Source: Wenjunlia tyrosinilytica
GTDB taxonomy: Bacteria > Actinomycetota > Actinomycetes > Streptomycetales > Streptomycetaceae
Assembly (NCBI RefSeq): GCF_014646055.1
Contig: NZ_BMMS01000004.1
Location: forward strand, 1-64,000
DNA: 64,000 nt
Direction: 5' to 3'
Positions 25,035-33,219 of this stretch are shown here, piece after piece. Within the stretch, counting starts at the first letter, position 1; every line of letters starts with the position of its first letter. A program made the translations under genes and the position numbers. A model generated the notes under the pieces. It ran no database searches. It was not told the origin of the DNA and worked only from the letters and a program-made list of their open reading frames with translations.

Positions 25035-26258
25035 TCAGGACTGCGGCCGGAGCACCGTGTAGCCGGCCTCTCGCAGCGCCTTGACCACCGAAGCGCAGTG
25101 GCCCGGGCCCTTGGTCTCCAGATGCAGTTCCACCTCCGCCTCGGTGACCCCCAGCCGAGGGTCGGTGCGCGCATGACCTACGTCCAACACATTCGCATCC
25201 ACCTCTGACAACACGGCCAGGAGGTTCGCCAGCGCGCCCGGCCGGTCGGACAGCCGAAGCCGCAGCGACAGATAGCGTCCCGCGGCGGCCATGCCGTGCC
25301 GCAGAACCCGCTGCAGGAGCAGCGGATCGACGTTGCCCCCGGAGAGCACCGCCACGACCGGGCCTTCGAACGCCTTCGGATCGCTCTGCAACGCCGCCAC
25401 CGGGGCGGCCCCGGCCGGTTCGACCACGAGCTTGGCCCGCTCCAGGCACAGCAGCAGAGCACTGGAGAGCGCGTCCTCGGAAACCGTACGGACCTCGTCC
25501 ACCAGTTCGCCAATGATTTTGAACGGAACGTCTCCGGGACGGCCGACCGCGATGCCGTCGGCCATGGTCGACACCGACTCCAACTCGACCGGGCGCCTCA
25601 CGGCCAGCGAGGGCGGATACGCGGCCGCCCCCTCGGCCTGCACCCCGATCACCCTCACATCCGGGCGCAGCGACTTCACCGCGATCGCGATCCCGGCGAT
25701 CAGCCCTCCCCCGCCGACGCCGACCACGATCGTGCGCACCTCGGGGCACTGTTCGAGGATCTCCAGACCCACGGTGCCCTGCCCGGTGACGACGTCCGGG
25801 TGGTCGAAGGGGTGGATGAAGACCGCGCCCGTCTCCTCCGCGTACCGCCGCGCGGCCGCCAGCGCCTCGTCCACGACCTGTCCGTGCAGCCGCACCTCGG
25901 CCCCGTACTCACGGGTGGCGGCCACCTTCGGCAGGGGCGCGCCCACCGGCATGAACACGGTGGAGTGCACCCCGAGCAGCGAGGCGGCCAGCGCCACTCC
26001 CTGCGCGTGGTTGCCGGCGCTCGCCGCGACCACACCGACCGCCCGCTCCACCTGGCTGAGCCCGGCGATGCGCACGTAGGCGCCGCGGACCTTGAACGAG
26101 CCGGTCCGCTGGAGGTTCTCGCACTTGAGGTGGACCGGGGCTCCCACCAGGCCCGACAGATGGCGGCTGCCCTCCATGGCCGTCACCCGGGCCACACCCG
26201 AAAGCATTTTGTGCGCACCGCGCACGTCGTCCAAAGTGATCGCTGAGCGGTCGTTCAT
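25035..26258 (-). CDS. Threonine ammonia-lyase (threonine dehydratase) with ACT domain
   Basis: This 407-aa fold-type II PLP enzyme deaminates threonine, and probably serine, to 2-oxobutyrate plus ammonia. The PLP lysine is Lys56 in RTGSFKVRGA; SAGNHAQG and the phosphate-binding GGGGLIAG are intact. The C-terminal 75 residues form a single ACT domain, which in this short class usually mediates allosteric control rather than the double isoleucine-feedback domain of biosynthetic IlvA. It has its own transcription unit upstream of the ABC operon. Confidence 0.9.
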   Translation of the reverse strand: MNDRSAITLDDVRGAHKMLSGVARVTAMEGSRHLSGLVGAPVHLKCENLQRTGSFKVRGAYVRIAGLSQVERAVGVVAASAGNHAQGVALAASLLGVHSTVFMPVGAPLPKVAATREYGAEVRLHGQVVDEALAAARRYAEETGAVFIHPFDHPDVVTGQGTVGLEILEQCPEVRTIVVGVGGGGLIAGIAIAVKSLRPDVRVIGVQAEGAAAYPPSLAVRRPVELESVSTMADGIAVGRPGDVPFKIIGELVDEVRTVSEDALSSALLLCLERAKLVVEPAGAAPVAALQSDPKAFEGPVVAVLSGGNVDPLLLQRVLRHGMAAAGRYLSLRLRLSDRPGALANLLAVLSEVDANVLDVGHARTDPRLGVTEAEVELHLETKGPGHCASVVKALREAGYTVLRPQS

Positions 26259-26500
26259 GGGCCAAGTCTGTCAGCGTCCCGTACATCGTCCGTCGTTGTC
26301 CGGCGCTCACCCCGTTCCCCAGGGCTCCCGGGCCGTTCCGAGCCCGCCCCCGACGCGGTCCACGGCGCGCCCCTGACGCCCCGCTGGTCACCCCTGGCTC
26401 ATTCGTCGGCCCATTCCCCGGCTCAGGGACACGGTGCCGACCGGTCCGACTACTCTTCTCCCAACTGCCGAAAGACCGACAGAACGCGAGCATCCAGGCC

Positions 26501-27013
26501 ATGGCCTCTCCGAACACGGTCACCCGGGACGCGGCGGCGGACTCCGCTGACGAACCGACCCTCTACGACCGCCTCCAGCACCAGGTTGCGCTGTTCGCCC
26601 GTCGAGCGGAGCAGACCCGGCTCGGCGGCGTGGGCAAGGCGCGCAACTCGATGGACCGCGCCGCCTACCTGCTGCTCAACCGGCTCGACCGCGAAGGTCC
26701 GATGGGCGTCAAGGCCCTCGCCGAGGGCATGGGCATCGACTCGTCCACGGTGACCCGACAGGTCGCCCCGCTGGTGGAATCCGGCCTGGTCAAACGTGCC
26801 TCGCACCCCGAGGACGGCCGTGCCGTCGTCCTCGCGCTCACCCATGACGGGAAGGAGCGCCTGGAGGAGGTGCGCCAGTCGCGCCGCGATCTGATGGCCC
26901 TGGTCACCGACGGCTGGAGCGAGCACGAGCGGGAGGTCTTCTGCGACCTGCTCGACCGGTTCAACATCGCACTGTCCGACTACCACGCCACGATCAACCG
27001 CCCCGCCGACTGA
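26501..27013 (+). CDS. MarR-family transcriptional regulator
   Basis: This 170-aa winged-helix protein has the MarR layout: an N-terminal dimerisation helix, a recognition helix at GIDSSTVTRQVAPLVESGLV and the wing motif RASHPEDGRAVVLALT. It is monocistronic and divergent from the threonine dehydratase gene across about 240 bp. Members respond to phenolics or oxidants. Its targets cannot be read from the sequence, although the palindromes upstream of the nearby ABC operon are one possibility. Confidence 0.88.
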   Translation: MASPNTVTRDAAADSADEPTLYDRLQHQVALFARRAEQTRLGGVGKARNSMDRAAYLLLNRLDREGPMGVKALAEGMGIDSSTVTRQVAPLVESGLVKRASHPEDGRAVVLALTHDGKERLEEVRQSRRDLMALVTDGWSEHEREVFCDLLDRFNIALSDYHATINRPAD

Positions 27014-27108
27014 GCGTCCACACCCCTTGACGCGCCGGTCCCCATGGACTCCCATGAACACACGCGGTCTGTGACCGCCTTGGCCGCAGGGGCCGCGGGG
27101 GAGGCGCC

Positions 27109-27597
27109 GTGCGCAGTGGGCACGAGGAATCGGAGCGCCGCCGCTCCTACGAGTTCGAAGCGTTCGTGGGTGGAGCGGCGGGGCGGCTTCTGCATGTCGC
27201 CGCGCTCCTGACCTGCGAGGACGCCAAGGCCTGCGACCAACTCCTGTGCCATGCGCTCTCGCGCGCCTATCTGAACTGGACCCGGCTGCGCGGCGAGGAC
27301 CCCTACGCCTACGCCCGCCAGGAACTCGTTCTCGCCTACGCGCGGCGGGCGGGGGCGCGCTGGCTGCACCGCGAGCCCAGGGACGGGAGGCTGTCGCGCC
27401 TCACCGCGCAGGAACGCCTCGTGCTCGTCCTGCGTCTGTACGAGGGCGTCGACGAAGAGCAGGTAGCCGCACTGCTGGGAATGCCGGTGGACCGGGTGCG
27501 CGCGGTGTGCGCCCGCGCCTGCAACACCCTGCGCAGCACACCGCCGGCCGCAGCCGCCCCCGTCGCCGTTCCGGCCGTGGCGGGAGGTGCGCGATGA
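27109..27597 (+). CDS. Sigma-70 family (ECF-like) region 4 protein
   Basis: This 162-aa protein resembles the SigE-type ECF sigma factors of actinobacteria, with a weak region 2 (FEAFVGGAAGRLLHVAALLT) and a clear region 4 helix-turn-helix (LTAQERLVLVLRLYEGVDEEQVAALLGMPVDRV). The core-binding DLVQE-type segment is degenerate (ACDQLLCHAL), so it may be a sigma-like regulator. The GTG at 27109 has GGGGGAGG five bases before it. The next gene overlaps it as ATGA and encodes a membrane protein that could be its partner. Confidence 0.75.
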   Translation: MRSGHEESERRRSYEFEAFVGGAAGRLLHVAALLTCEDAKACDQLLCHALSRAYLNWTRLRGEDPYAYARQELVLAYARRAGARWLHREPRDGRLSRLTAQERLVLVLRLYEGVDEEQVAALLGMPVDRVRAVCARACNTLRSTPPAAAAPVAVPAVAGGAR

Positions 27598-27875
27598 GCC
27601 GGTGCACCGTCGACGACTGGGCCTCGGACGTCCCCGACCGCAAGCTCGACGAGGTGCGGCGGACCCTCGGCGGGCCGCACCCCGCCGTTCCCGCCGACCT
27701 CTCCCGCCGCGCCGAGGAGCGCGGTCGGCGGCTGCTGCACCGGCGCCGAGTCCTGCACGGTGTCCTGCTGGCGCTGGCCGTGGCGGCACTGATCGCCTTC
27801 ACCGTCCTCGCAATCCTCACGTGGCCGTGGAACGGGGCGACGCCACCGGAGACCGCGCCTCCGGTGACGTGGTGA
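27594..27875 (+). CDS. Single-span membrane protein, possible anti-sigma partner
   Basis: This 93-aa protein has a cytoplasmic N-terminus of about 58 residues and one transmembrane helix (VLLALAVAALIAFTVLAIL) near the C-terminus. Its start overlaps the sigma-like gene stop by 4 nt (ATGA), which implies coupled translation. It has no zinc anti-sigma motif. An anti-sigma-like role is suggested only by the arrangement. Confidence 0.7.
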   Translation: MSRCTVDDWASDVPDRKLDEVRRTLGGPHPAVPADLSRRAEERGRRLLHRRRVLHGVLLALAVAALIAFTVLAILTWPWNGATPPETAPPVTW

Positions 27876-27930
27876 CGTCGTCGTACCGTGCCCGTGCCGC
27901 GATGGCCGCCCGCCCGAAAGCCGAGCGCGT

Positions 27931-28035
27931 GGAGGCCGAGCGAATGGAGGCCGAGCGAATGGAGGCCGAGCGAATGGAGGCCGAGCGAATGGAGGCCGAG
28001 CGAGTGGAGGCCGAGCGAGTGGAGGCCGACCGCGT
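27931..28035. repeat. Seven 15-nt tandem repeats (GGAGGCCGAGCGAAT unit)
   Basis: Seven contiguous 15-nt units run from 27931 to 28035; the first four are identical and the last three vary at one to three bases. A partial unit precedes them. The array lies between the membrane protein gene and the convergent cystathionine synthase gene. It is open on both strands (EAERM-type pentapeptides on plus), and a 73-codon frame from 27902 has no ribosome site, so I treat it as non-coding. Confidence 0.9.
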
Positions 28036-28091
28036 GAAGACTTGCCTCAACGCCGCTCGTACGGCCGCCGGCAGGGGGGAGGACACGACAA

Positions 28092-29249
28092 CTAGCCGAG
28101 AGCCTGCGCCAGGTCCCCGATGAGGTCGTTCGCCGACTCGATGCCGACCGACAGGCGCACCAGGTCCGCCGGGACCTCGAGCGCGGAGCCCGCGACCGAC
28201 GCGTGCGTCATCCGCCCCGGGTGCTCGATCAGCGACTCGACACCGCCCAGGGACTCGCCGAGGGTGAACAGCTTGGCGCGGTTGCACACCTCGACCGCCG
28301 CCTGCTCGCCGTCGACGTGCCGGAACGAGATCATCCCGCCGAAGGCCCGCATCTGCTTGGCCGCGATCTCGTGGCCCGGGTGCTCGGCCAGCCCCGGGTA
28401 GTACACCTGCGCCACCTTCGCGTGACCGGTGAGGAACTCCGCGACCTCGGCGGCGTTGGCGCTGTGGCGGTCCATCCGCACGCCCAGCGTCTTGATGCCG
28501 CGCAGCACCAGCCACGAGTCGAACGGGCCCGCCACCGCGCCCATCGCGTTCTGGTGGTAGGCCAGTTCCTCGCCGAGGGTCTCGTCGGCGGTCACCAGGG
28601 CGCCGCCGACCACGTCGGAGTGGCCGCCCATGTACTTGGTGAGCGAGTGCACCACCACATCCGCGCCGAGCGCGATCGGCTGCTGGAGGTAGGGGCTGGC
28701 GAAGGTGTTGTCCACGACCAGCCGCACCCCCGCCTCACGGGCGATCTGGGCGGTGGCGGCGATGTCGGTGATGCCGAGCAGCGGGTTCGACGGCGTCTCC
28801 ACCCAGATCATCTTGGTGCTGGGGCGGATCGCGTCCCGCACCGCGGCCGGGTCCGAGGTGTCGGCGACGCTCCACTCCACGCCCCAGCGCTGCACCACCT
28901 TGGCGAACAGGCGGAAGGTGCCGCCGTAGGCGTCGTCGGGGATGACCACGTGGTCGCCGGGCGCGCACACCGTCCGCAGCAGGCAGTCCTCGGCGGCCAG
29001 GCCCGAGGCGAACGCCAGGCCCCGCCGGCCACCCTCGACCACGGCGAGGTTCTCCTCCAGCGCCGTACGCGTCGGGTTCGCCGACCGGCTGTACTCGTAC
29101 CCGTTGCGCAGGCCGCCGACGCCGTCCTGCTTGTAGGTGGAGACCTGGTAGATGGGCGGCACGACCGCGCCGGTCTGCGGATCCGCGGTGTTCCCCGCGT
29201 GGATGGCGAGGGTGTCGAAGGCGTAGCTGTCGAGGTGCTCGTGACTCAT
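28092..29249 (-). CDS. Cystathionine gamma-synthase/lyase family PLP enzyme
   Basis: The 385-aa protein is a Cys/Met metabolism PLP enzyme with YSRSANPTR, the VVDNTFASPYLQQP strand and the PLP lysine in HSLTKYMGGHSD (about residue 198). Streptomycete orthologues are annotated either as cystathionine gamma-synthase or gamma-lyase, acting in transsulfuration between homocysteine and cysteine. Sequence alone does not settle the direction. It is monocistronic. Confidence 0.9.
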   Translation of the reverse strand: MSHEHLDSYAFDTLAIHAGNTADPQTGAVVPPIYQVSTYKQDGVGGLRNGYEYSRSANPTRTALEENLAVVEGGRRGLAFASGLAAEDCLLRTVCAPGDHVVIPDDAYGGTFRLFAKVVQRWGVEWSVADTSDPAAVRDAIRPSTKMIWVETPSNPLLGITDIAATAQIAREAGVRLVVDNTFASPYLQQPIALGADVVVHSLTKYMGGHSDVVGGALVTADETLGEELAYHQNAMGAVAGPFDSWLVLRGIKTLGVRMDRHSANAAEVAEFLTGHAKVAQVYYPGLAEHPGHEIAAKQMRAFGGMISFRHVDGEQAAVEVCNRAKLFTLGESLGGVESLIEHPGRMTHASVAGSALEVPADLVRLSVGIESANDLIGDLAQALG

Positions 29250-29342
29250 GTGCCCGAGCGTAGCCCGACGCGCGGCGGCGGGCGGAGTCGGTGGTCAGGC
29301 TGTCCGGATCACGTAGTCGGCGGGGCGTACGCCGCGGGCACG

Positions 29343-29782
29343 GCCCGCTCGGCCGACTCGTCTCCTGAGCGCCATCGGGGCCGACGAAGTGGTCGACCAC
29401 ACCGCGCAGCGCTTCGAGGAAGTACTGCCGAAGGCGTCGTTCGACACGGTGCTCGACCGCGTGGGCACGGAGGACTACGCGCGGCGCTCGCTGCCCCTGC
29501 TCGAGCCGGGCGGCACTTCGGTGGTCGTCCCGTTGGTGGTCGTCCCGTCCGCCGCCCCGCGCCCGGCCGCCCCGGCCGGGACACGGATGCGGGCCTCATG
29601 GTCGAGCCGGACCGGGCCGACCTGGAATCGATCGCCGCTCTCCCGGCGGACCGCAGGCTGCGGGTCCGCTCCCGACGGCCTTCCCGCTCAAGGAAGCATC
29701 CGAGGCCCATCGAGCGTTGGAATCCAAAGAGATCCGATCCAAGGCCGCCATGATCCCCGTGGGCCGACCACCGAATCTTTGA
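29343..29782 (+). pseudogene. Decayed zinc-type/quinone oxidoreductase (MDR family) C-terminal remnant
   Basis: Three fragments of an NADP-dependent medium-chain dehydrogenase remain in different frames. The first, from about 29343, reads [19 protein letters not shown] and continues to LLEPGG. The second, from about 29597, reads [23 protein letters not shown]. The third, from about 29676, reads [18 protein letters not shown] and ends at a stop at 29782. The N-terminal half is absent. At least two frameshifts make it non-functional. Confidence 0.75.
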
Positions 29783-29791
29783 CCACCGAGC

Positions 29792-29838
29792 CCGAACGCC
29801 GACCCTGAACCCGAACGCCGACCCTGAACCCGAACGCC
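29792..29838. repeat. 19-nt tandem repeat upstream of msrA
   Basis: Two exact 19-nt units (CCGAACGCCGACCCTGAAC) at 29792-29810 and 29811-29829 are followed by a partial third. They lie 30 bp upstream of the msrA ribosome site and could affect its leader. Confidence 0.75.
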
Positions 29839-29869
29839 CGGCGTGAACCCGACCGCTAAGGAGCCCGAC

Positions 29870-30529
29870 GTGCTCTTCAATCGCCACAAGAACCACCTCC
29901 CCACCCCCGACGAGGCCCTGCGCGGCCGCGCCGAGCTCCCCTTCGCGGTCCCGGAGCGCCACGAGGTTCTCGGCAACCCCCTGCTGGGGCCGTACCCGAA
30001 GGGCCTCGAGGTCGCGGACTTCGGCCTGGGGTGCTTCTGGGGCGCCGAGCGCAAGTTCTGGCAGACGCCCGGCGTGTGGACGACGCTGGTCGGCTACCAG
30101 GGCGGCCACACCCCGAACCCGACCTACGAAGAGGTCTGCAGCGGCCGGACCGGCCACACCGAGGCCGTCCGCGTCGTCTTCGACCCGGCCGAGGTGACGT
30201 ACGAGCAGTTGCTGAAGGTCTTCTGGGAGTCCCACGACCCCACCCAGGGCTTCCGTCAGGGCAATGACACGGGCACCCAGTACCGCTCGGCGATCCACAC
30301 CCACTCCCCGGAACAGCAGAAGGCAGCGGAGACGTCCCGCGACACGTACCAGCGCATCCTGACGAAGGCCGGCTACCCGGCGATCACCACCGAGATCCTC
30401 CCGGCCGCGGCCTTCTACCCGGCCGAGCCGTACCACCAGCAGTACCTGTGGAAGACCCCCGACGGCTACTGCGGCATCGGCGGGACGGGCCAGAGCTGCC
30501 CGATCGGGGTGGCTCCTGCGGGTGACTGA
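29870..30529 (+). CDS. msrA: Peptide-methionine (S)-S-oxide reductase
   Basis: The 219-aa enzyme reduces methionine-S-sulfoxide in proteins. The catalytic Cys lies in [13 protein letters not shown] (about residue 54), and GYQGG, GHTEAV and the YHQQYL segment are intact. The C-terminal [12 protein letters not shown] supplies possible resolving cysteines. A GTG at 29870 is chosen because AAGGAG stands 7 bases upstream; an earlier in-frame ATG at 29843 lacks a site. Confidence 0.93.
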   Translation: MLFNRHKNHLPTPDEALRGRAELPFAVPERHEVLGNPLLGPYPKGLEVADFGLGCFWGAERKFWQTPGVWTTLVGYQGGHTPNPTYEEVCSGRTGHTEAVRVVFDPAEVTYEQLLKVFWESHDPTQGFRQGNDTGTQYRSAIHTHSPEQQKAAETSRDTYQRILTKAGYPAITTEILPAAAFYPAEPYHQQYLWKTPDGYCGIGGTGQSCPIGVAPAGD

Positions 30530-30544
30530 ACAGGGGCTGAGCGA

Positions 30545-30566
30545 GGGCCCCGCGGTCCGCGGGCCC
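30545..30566. terminator. Putative terminator between msrA and the flavoprotein gene
   Basis: A GC-rich inverted repeat (GGGCCCCGCGG with CCGCGGGCCC) occupies 30545-30566, with one bulged base and a very short loop. It lies 16 bp past msrA, between convergent genes. Confidence 0.5.
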
Positions 30567-30605
30567 ACTCGGGGCAACGCCCGCGTCGCACGTGGAGCGG
30601 CGCAC

Positions 30606-31166
30606 TCACGCAGCTCTGACCTGCGTGAACATGCGTCGCACCTCGGCTGTCAGATCATCCCAGGGGAATGACGCCACTGCGGGGGCACCCGAGTCCGGGG
30701 CAGGGAGGTCGGCGGCGTTCAAGACGAACCGAACGCCGCAGCTCTCCAGCTCTCGCACGCTGCGCGGAAAAGCGGGGTGCCTGGCGAGGGCCACGTTCGG
30801 CCACGGTACGGCGACAATGGGCAGGCCCAGCCCGACGGCCTCGTTGATCAGCCCCAACGCGAGGGTGTCACTGATTCCGGCAGCCCACTTGTTCACGGTG
30901 TTGAAGGTGGCGGGGGCAACGACGAACGCGTCGGCGGGCGGGAGGACGTCCGGATCCTCGGGGCGCTTGTACTCGCTGCGCACGGGATGGCCGGTCAACC
31001 TCGAAAGCTGCTCGGTGTCGACGAACTTGGCCCCGCTGGGGGTGGTGATGGCACAGACGTCCCACCCGTCCTCCTGAGCTGTCCTGACGAACGTGGGGAG
31101 ATCGGCGCCGGGGCGCCCTCCGCACGCGATGACATAGAGGACCGGGTCCGGTGTCGCAGCTCCCAT
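30606..31166 (-). CDS. HFCD-type flavoprotein
   Basis: This 186-aa flavoprotein has the homo-oligomeric flavin-containing Cys decarboxylase fold, with the [17 protein letters not shown] flavin/active-site motif and an early [12 protein letters not shown] strand. Family members include PPC decarboxylase, EpiD-like peptide decarboxylases and stand-alone proteins of unknown role. It lacks the PASANT motif of the phosphopantothenoylcysteine enzymes. A close paralogue is encoded at 35575-36132. The ATG at 31166 begins the conserved part. Confidence 0.8.
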   Translation of the reverse strand: MGAATPDPVLYVIACGGRPGADLPTFVRTAQEDGWDVCAITTPSGAKFVDTEQLSRLTGHPVRSEYKRPEDPDVLPPADAFVVAPATFNTVNKWAAGISDTLALGLINEAVGLGLPIVAVPWPNVALARHPAFPRSVRELESCGVRFVLNAADLPAPDSGAPAVASFPWDDLTAEVRRMFTQVRAA

Positions 31167-31577
31167 GCGGGTGCTCCTGCCGACTCGCGTTGAGGCGAGC
31201 AAAGCCCCGCAGACACGGTGACGCCGCGTCACAAGGCGTGGCCCCAACTGGGTGGATGCGTCGATGATTGTTCCATCACCGTAAGCCGCGAGTCAGAGAG
31301 CCAGTCGGGCGGTGGCGACGTGGATGTTCCGGGGTGCGGCCGCTCACAGGGGTGATTGCCTGTGCTCCGGCGAAGGACGACCTGCGCAGTGATTCGGCGA
31401 CGTCCGGACCCAGGTCGTACATTGACGCAACGGTGGCTCGAGGGAACGGCCCCCACCGCATCCGAAGGCACCGCCGGATGCTCGGCAGGGAAGGCCCGCA
31501 CGAACGCGTGGTGCCGTCGGCGCGCCGGGAGTTGCACCGCGGTCGCGTTGTCAGACCCCGGAAGTACGGTCGCGGGC
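31167..31577. other. Intergenic stretch without a supported gene
   Basis: This 411-bp stretch between the flavoprotein start and a methyltransferase remnant contains only unsupported frames. A 48-codon minus-strand frame (31423-31276, beginning MYDLGPDVAESLRRS) has no ribosome site and is not called. Confidence 0.5.
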
Positions 31578-31751
31578 ATGACCGAACCGTCATTCGTGAG
31601 CGTTGTGCGCGCCTCCTACGACGGTGACGCAATGCGGGCCTTTGTCGAGAGTATTCGGGACAGGCTCCTTCGTGAACAGGAAAGAGACTGGATTCACCCG
31701 TGTCACGGCCCCAATCTCTTCGGCTGCCGAGCGTCTGGGATGGGGAGGTGA
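31578..31751 (+). pseudogene. N-terminal remnant of a SAM-dependent methyltransferase
   Basis: Fifty-seven codons begin TEPSFVSVVRASYDGDA, which looks like the start of streptomycete class I methyltransferases (TRASYDAVA pattern). Nothing resembling the SAM-binding glycine motif follows before the stop. It appears to be a broken gene end. The identification rests on a short match. Confidence 0.4.
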
Positions 31752-31865
31752 TGTGACTCTCGGCTTCTACCTCGCCCGCCCCATGTTCCTCAGCGTTTCT
31801 CTCGTGACCTGCTCTCCCAATCGGGCAGCCCCTGAGCCGAGGTGTCCCGCCCGTGAGGGCGGGGC

Positions 31866-32243
31866 TCACGGGGCCGGGCCGTCCAGTTCTCGGGTGATCC
31901 AGCGGGTGATCACTTCCACGGCGTAGGCCCGCTCCTCGCGGGTCAGGGGGTGGCCCTTCGGGATTTGGTGGAAGCGCTGGAGGCAGGTGCGGCAGCACGT
32001 GGCCGTGGCGTGCTGGGCCACGAAGACCGGGTGGCCGCGGTACGGGGTCTGCTTGCCGTCCTTGTACGGCTCGGCGGGCGCCAGGCGTTCGGTGATGATC
32101 TCGTACGCGTGCCACCGCATCGTCGAGGAGCCGCCGAGCTCGGCCTTCGCTCGTTCGGGGCCGCGCAGGTGGAACTTCGCGCGGAACGGGTGCCGGGCGA
32201 TCGAGTCCAGTCGGCGGCCCAGGGCGTCGGGCGTCTCATCCAT
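31866..32243 (-). CDS. DUF4186-family protein
   Basis: This 125-aa protein has the DUF4186 pattern HPFRAKFHL, a middle PYRGHPVFVAQHATATCCRTCL with a CCRTC cluster that could bind metal, and a terminal helix. It starts at ATG 32243; the frame extends 13 codons further without conservation. It lies downstream of the roadblock genes on the same strand, separated by 102 bp. The function is unknown. Confidence 0.75.
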   Translation of the reverse strand: MDETPDALGRRLDSIARHPFRAKFHLRGPERAKAELGGSSTMRWHAYEIITERLAPAEPYKDGKQTPYRGHPVFVAQHATATCCRTCLQRFHQIPKGHPLTREERAYAVEVITRWITRELDGPAP

Positions 32244-32345
32244 ACCCTTCGAGCGTATCCAGGGGCGGGAATCCCCGACCACCGCGTCCGCGGGAAGCTC
32301 ACGGGTATGCCTCCCCGGCGGCTCCCCGCGGGCGCGGCGCGGGGC

Positions 32346-32720
32346 TCACAGCTCCAGGTCGGCTTCGATCTTCCGCAGCTGGTGGCGGGCCATCGCCAGG
32401 TTCGCCCGGCCCTTGTCCAGGGCCAGGTAGAGGAAGAGGCCGGTGTGGCCGCGGCCCTTCAGCAGGCGGATCAGGTGGTACTGGCTGCCCAGGGTGATCA
32501 GGACGTCCTCGATCTCGTCCTTGAGGCCGAGCATCTCCATGGTGCGCACCTTGGCGCGGACCACGTCGGTGTTGCCGGCCGCCGCGACCGCCAGGTCCAG
32601 GTCCTTGCCGCCGCCGAGGGTGCCGAGGGCCATACCGCTGGTGTAGTCGACGAGGGCCACGCCCAGGGCGCCGTCTATGGAGGTGACGGCTTCCTTCAGA
32701 GCGGTTTCGGTGTTGGCCAT
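32346..32720 (-). CDS. Roadblock/LC7-like domain protein
   Basis: This 124-aa protein has a roadblock/LC7-like alpha/beta domain: a leading helix, then GALGVALVDYTSGMALGTLGGG and a C-terminal LITLGSQYHLIRLL strand. It resembles the first protein of this cluster (33981-34403), so the two are probably paralogues. Roadblock proteins regulate small GTPases and polarity in bacteria. It is the last of four co-directional genes, 27 bp after the second roadblock gene. Confidence 0.8.
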   Translation of the reverse strand: MANTETALKEAVTSIDGALGVALVDYTSGMALGTLGGGKDLDLAVAAAGNTDVVRAKVRTMEMLGLKDEIEDVLITLGSQYHLIRLLKGRGHTGLFLYLALDKGRANLAMARHQLRKIEADLEL

Positions 32721-32747
32721 GTTCGTCGCTTCCTTTCCGTTGATGTA

Positions 32748-33140
32748 TCAGGTGATGTCGGGCCGGTCGAGCGCTTCGTCGACCAGTTCCGCTATCCGCG
32801 CGCTGGAGCGGCGGGCTTCCATGTGCAGCCGGCCCACATTGGTGCGCGCTCCCGCCAGCACCGTGAGGATGGCCGCGGACCCCGCCGCGTATGTCGCGAT
32901 GTAGCCCTGCTCGCCTCGCACGAGCAGTTCGCGGAAGTCGCCCCGCCCGGTGGCGTCCGCCATCCGCAGCGCCACTCCGAGAGCGGCCGCGGTGAGTGCG
33001 GCGACTCCTTCGGCCTCCACGCTCGCCGCGTCCTGGGCCAGGACCAGGCCGTCGGTACTGGCCGCGAGCGCCCCGGTCAGGTGCGGGACGCGTGCCCGCA
33101 ACCGCCGCAGTTCGTCAAGGACTTCGGGTTCCGCCGCCAT
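32748..33140 (-). CDS. Roadblock/LC7 domain protein
   Basis: This 130-aa protein is a more classical roadblock/LC7 domain (LTGALAASTDGLVLAQDAASVEAEGVAALTAAALG, then YIATYAAGSAAILTVLAG). The ATG at 33140 follows GAGGCAG-type sequence and fits the family start. It sits between the DUF4388-like gene and another roadblock gene. No nearby Ras-like or MglA-type GTPase is visible. Confidence 0.82.
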   Translation of the reverse strand: MAAEPEVLDELRRLRARVPHLTGALAASTDGLVLAQDAASVEAEGVAALTAAALGVALRMADATGRGDFRELLVRGEQGYIATYAAGSAAILTVLAGARTNVGRLHMEARRSSARIAELVDEALDRPDIT

Positions 33141-33219
33141 CAGCTGCCTCCTCTCGGCGCGCTGTCTCAATGCACGCCTCATGACGGCGCGTACGGGGCC
33201 TCATGGGCGGACCGGGGAA

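Noticed and set aside
27931-28035. Possible CRISPR array
   Set aside because: Units are contiguous 15-mers without spacers and no cas genes are present.
27902-28123. 73-codon frame over the 15-nt repeats with EAERM pentapeptides
   Set aside because: There is no ribosome site, it overlaps the end of the cystathionine gene, and its sequence is only the repeat translated. The array is better treated as non-coding.
31276-31423. 48-codon minus-strand frame beginning MYDLGPDVAESL
   Set aside because: It has no ribosome site and no recognisable family, so coding status cannot be supported.
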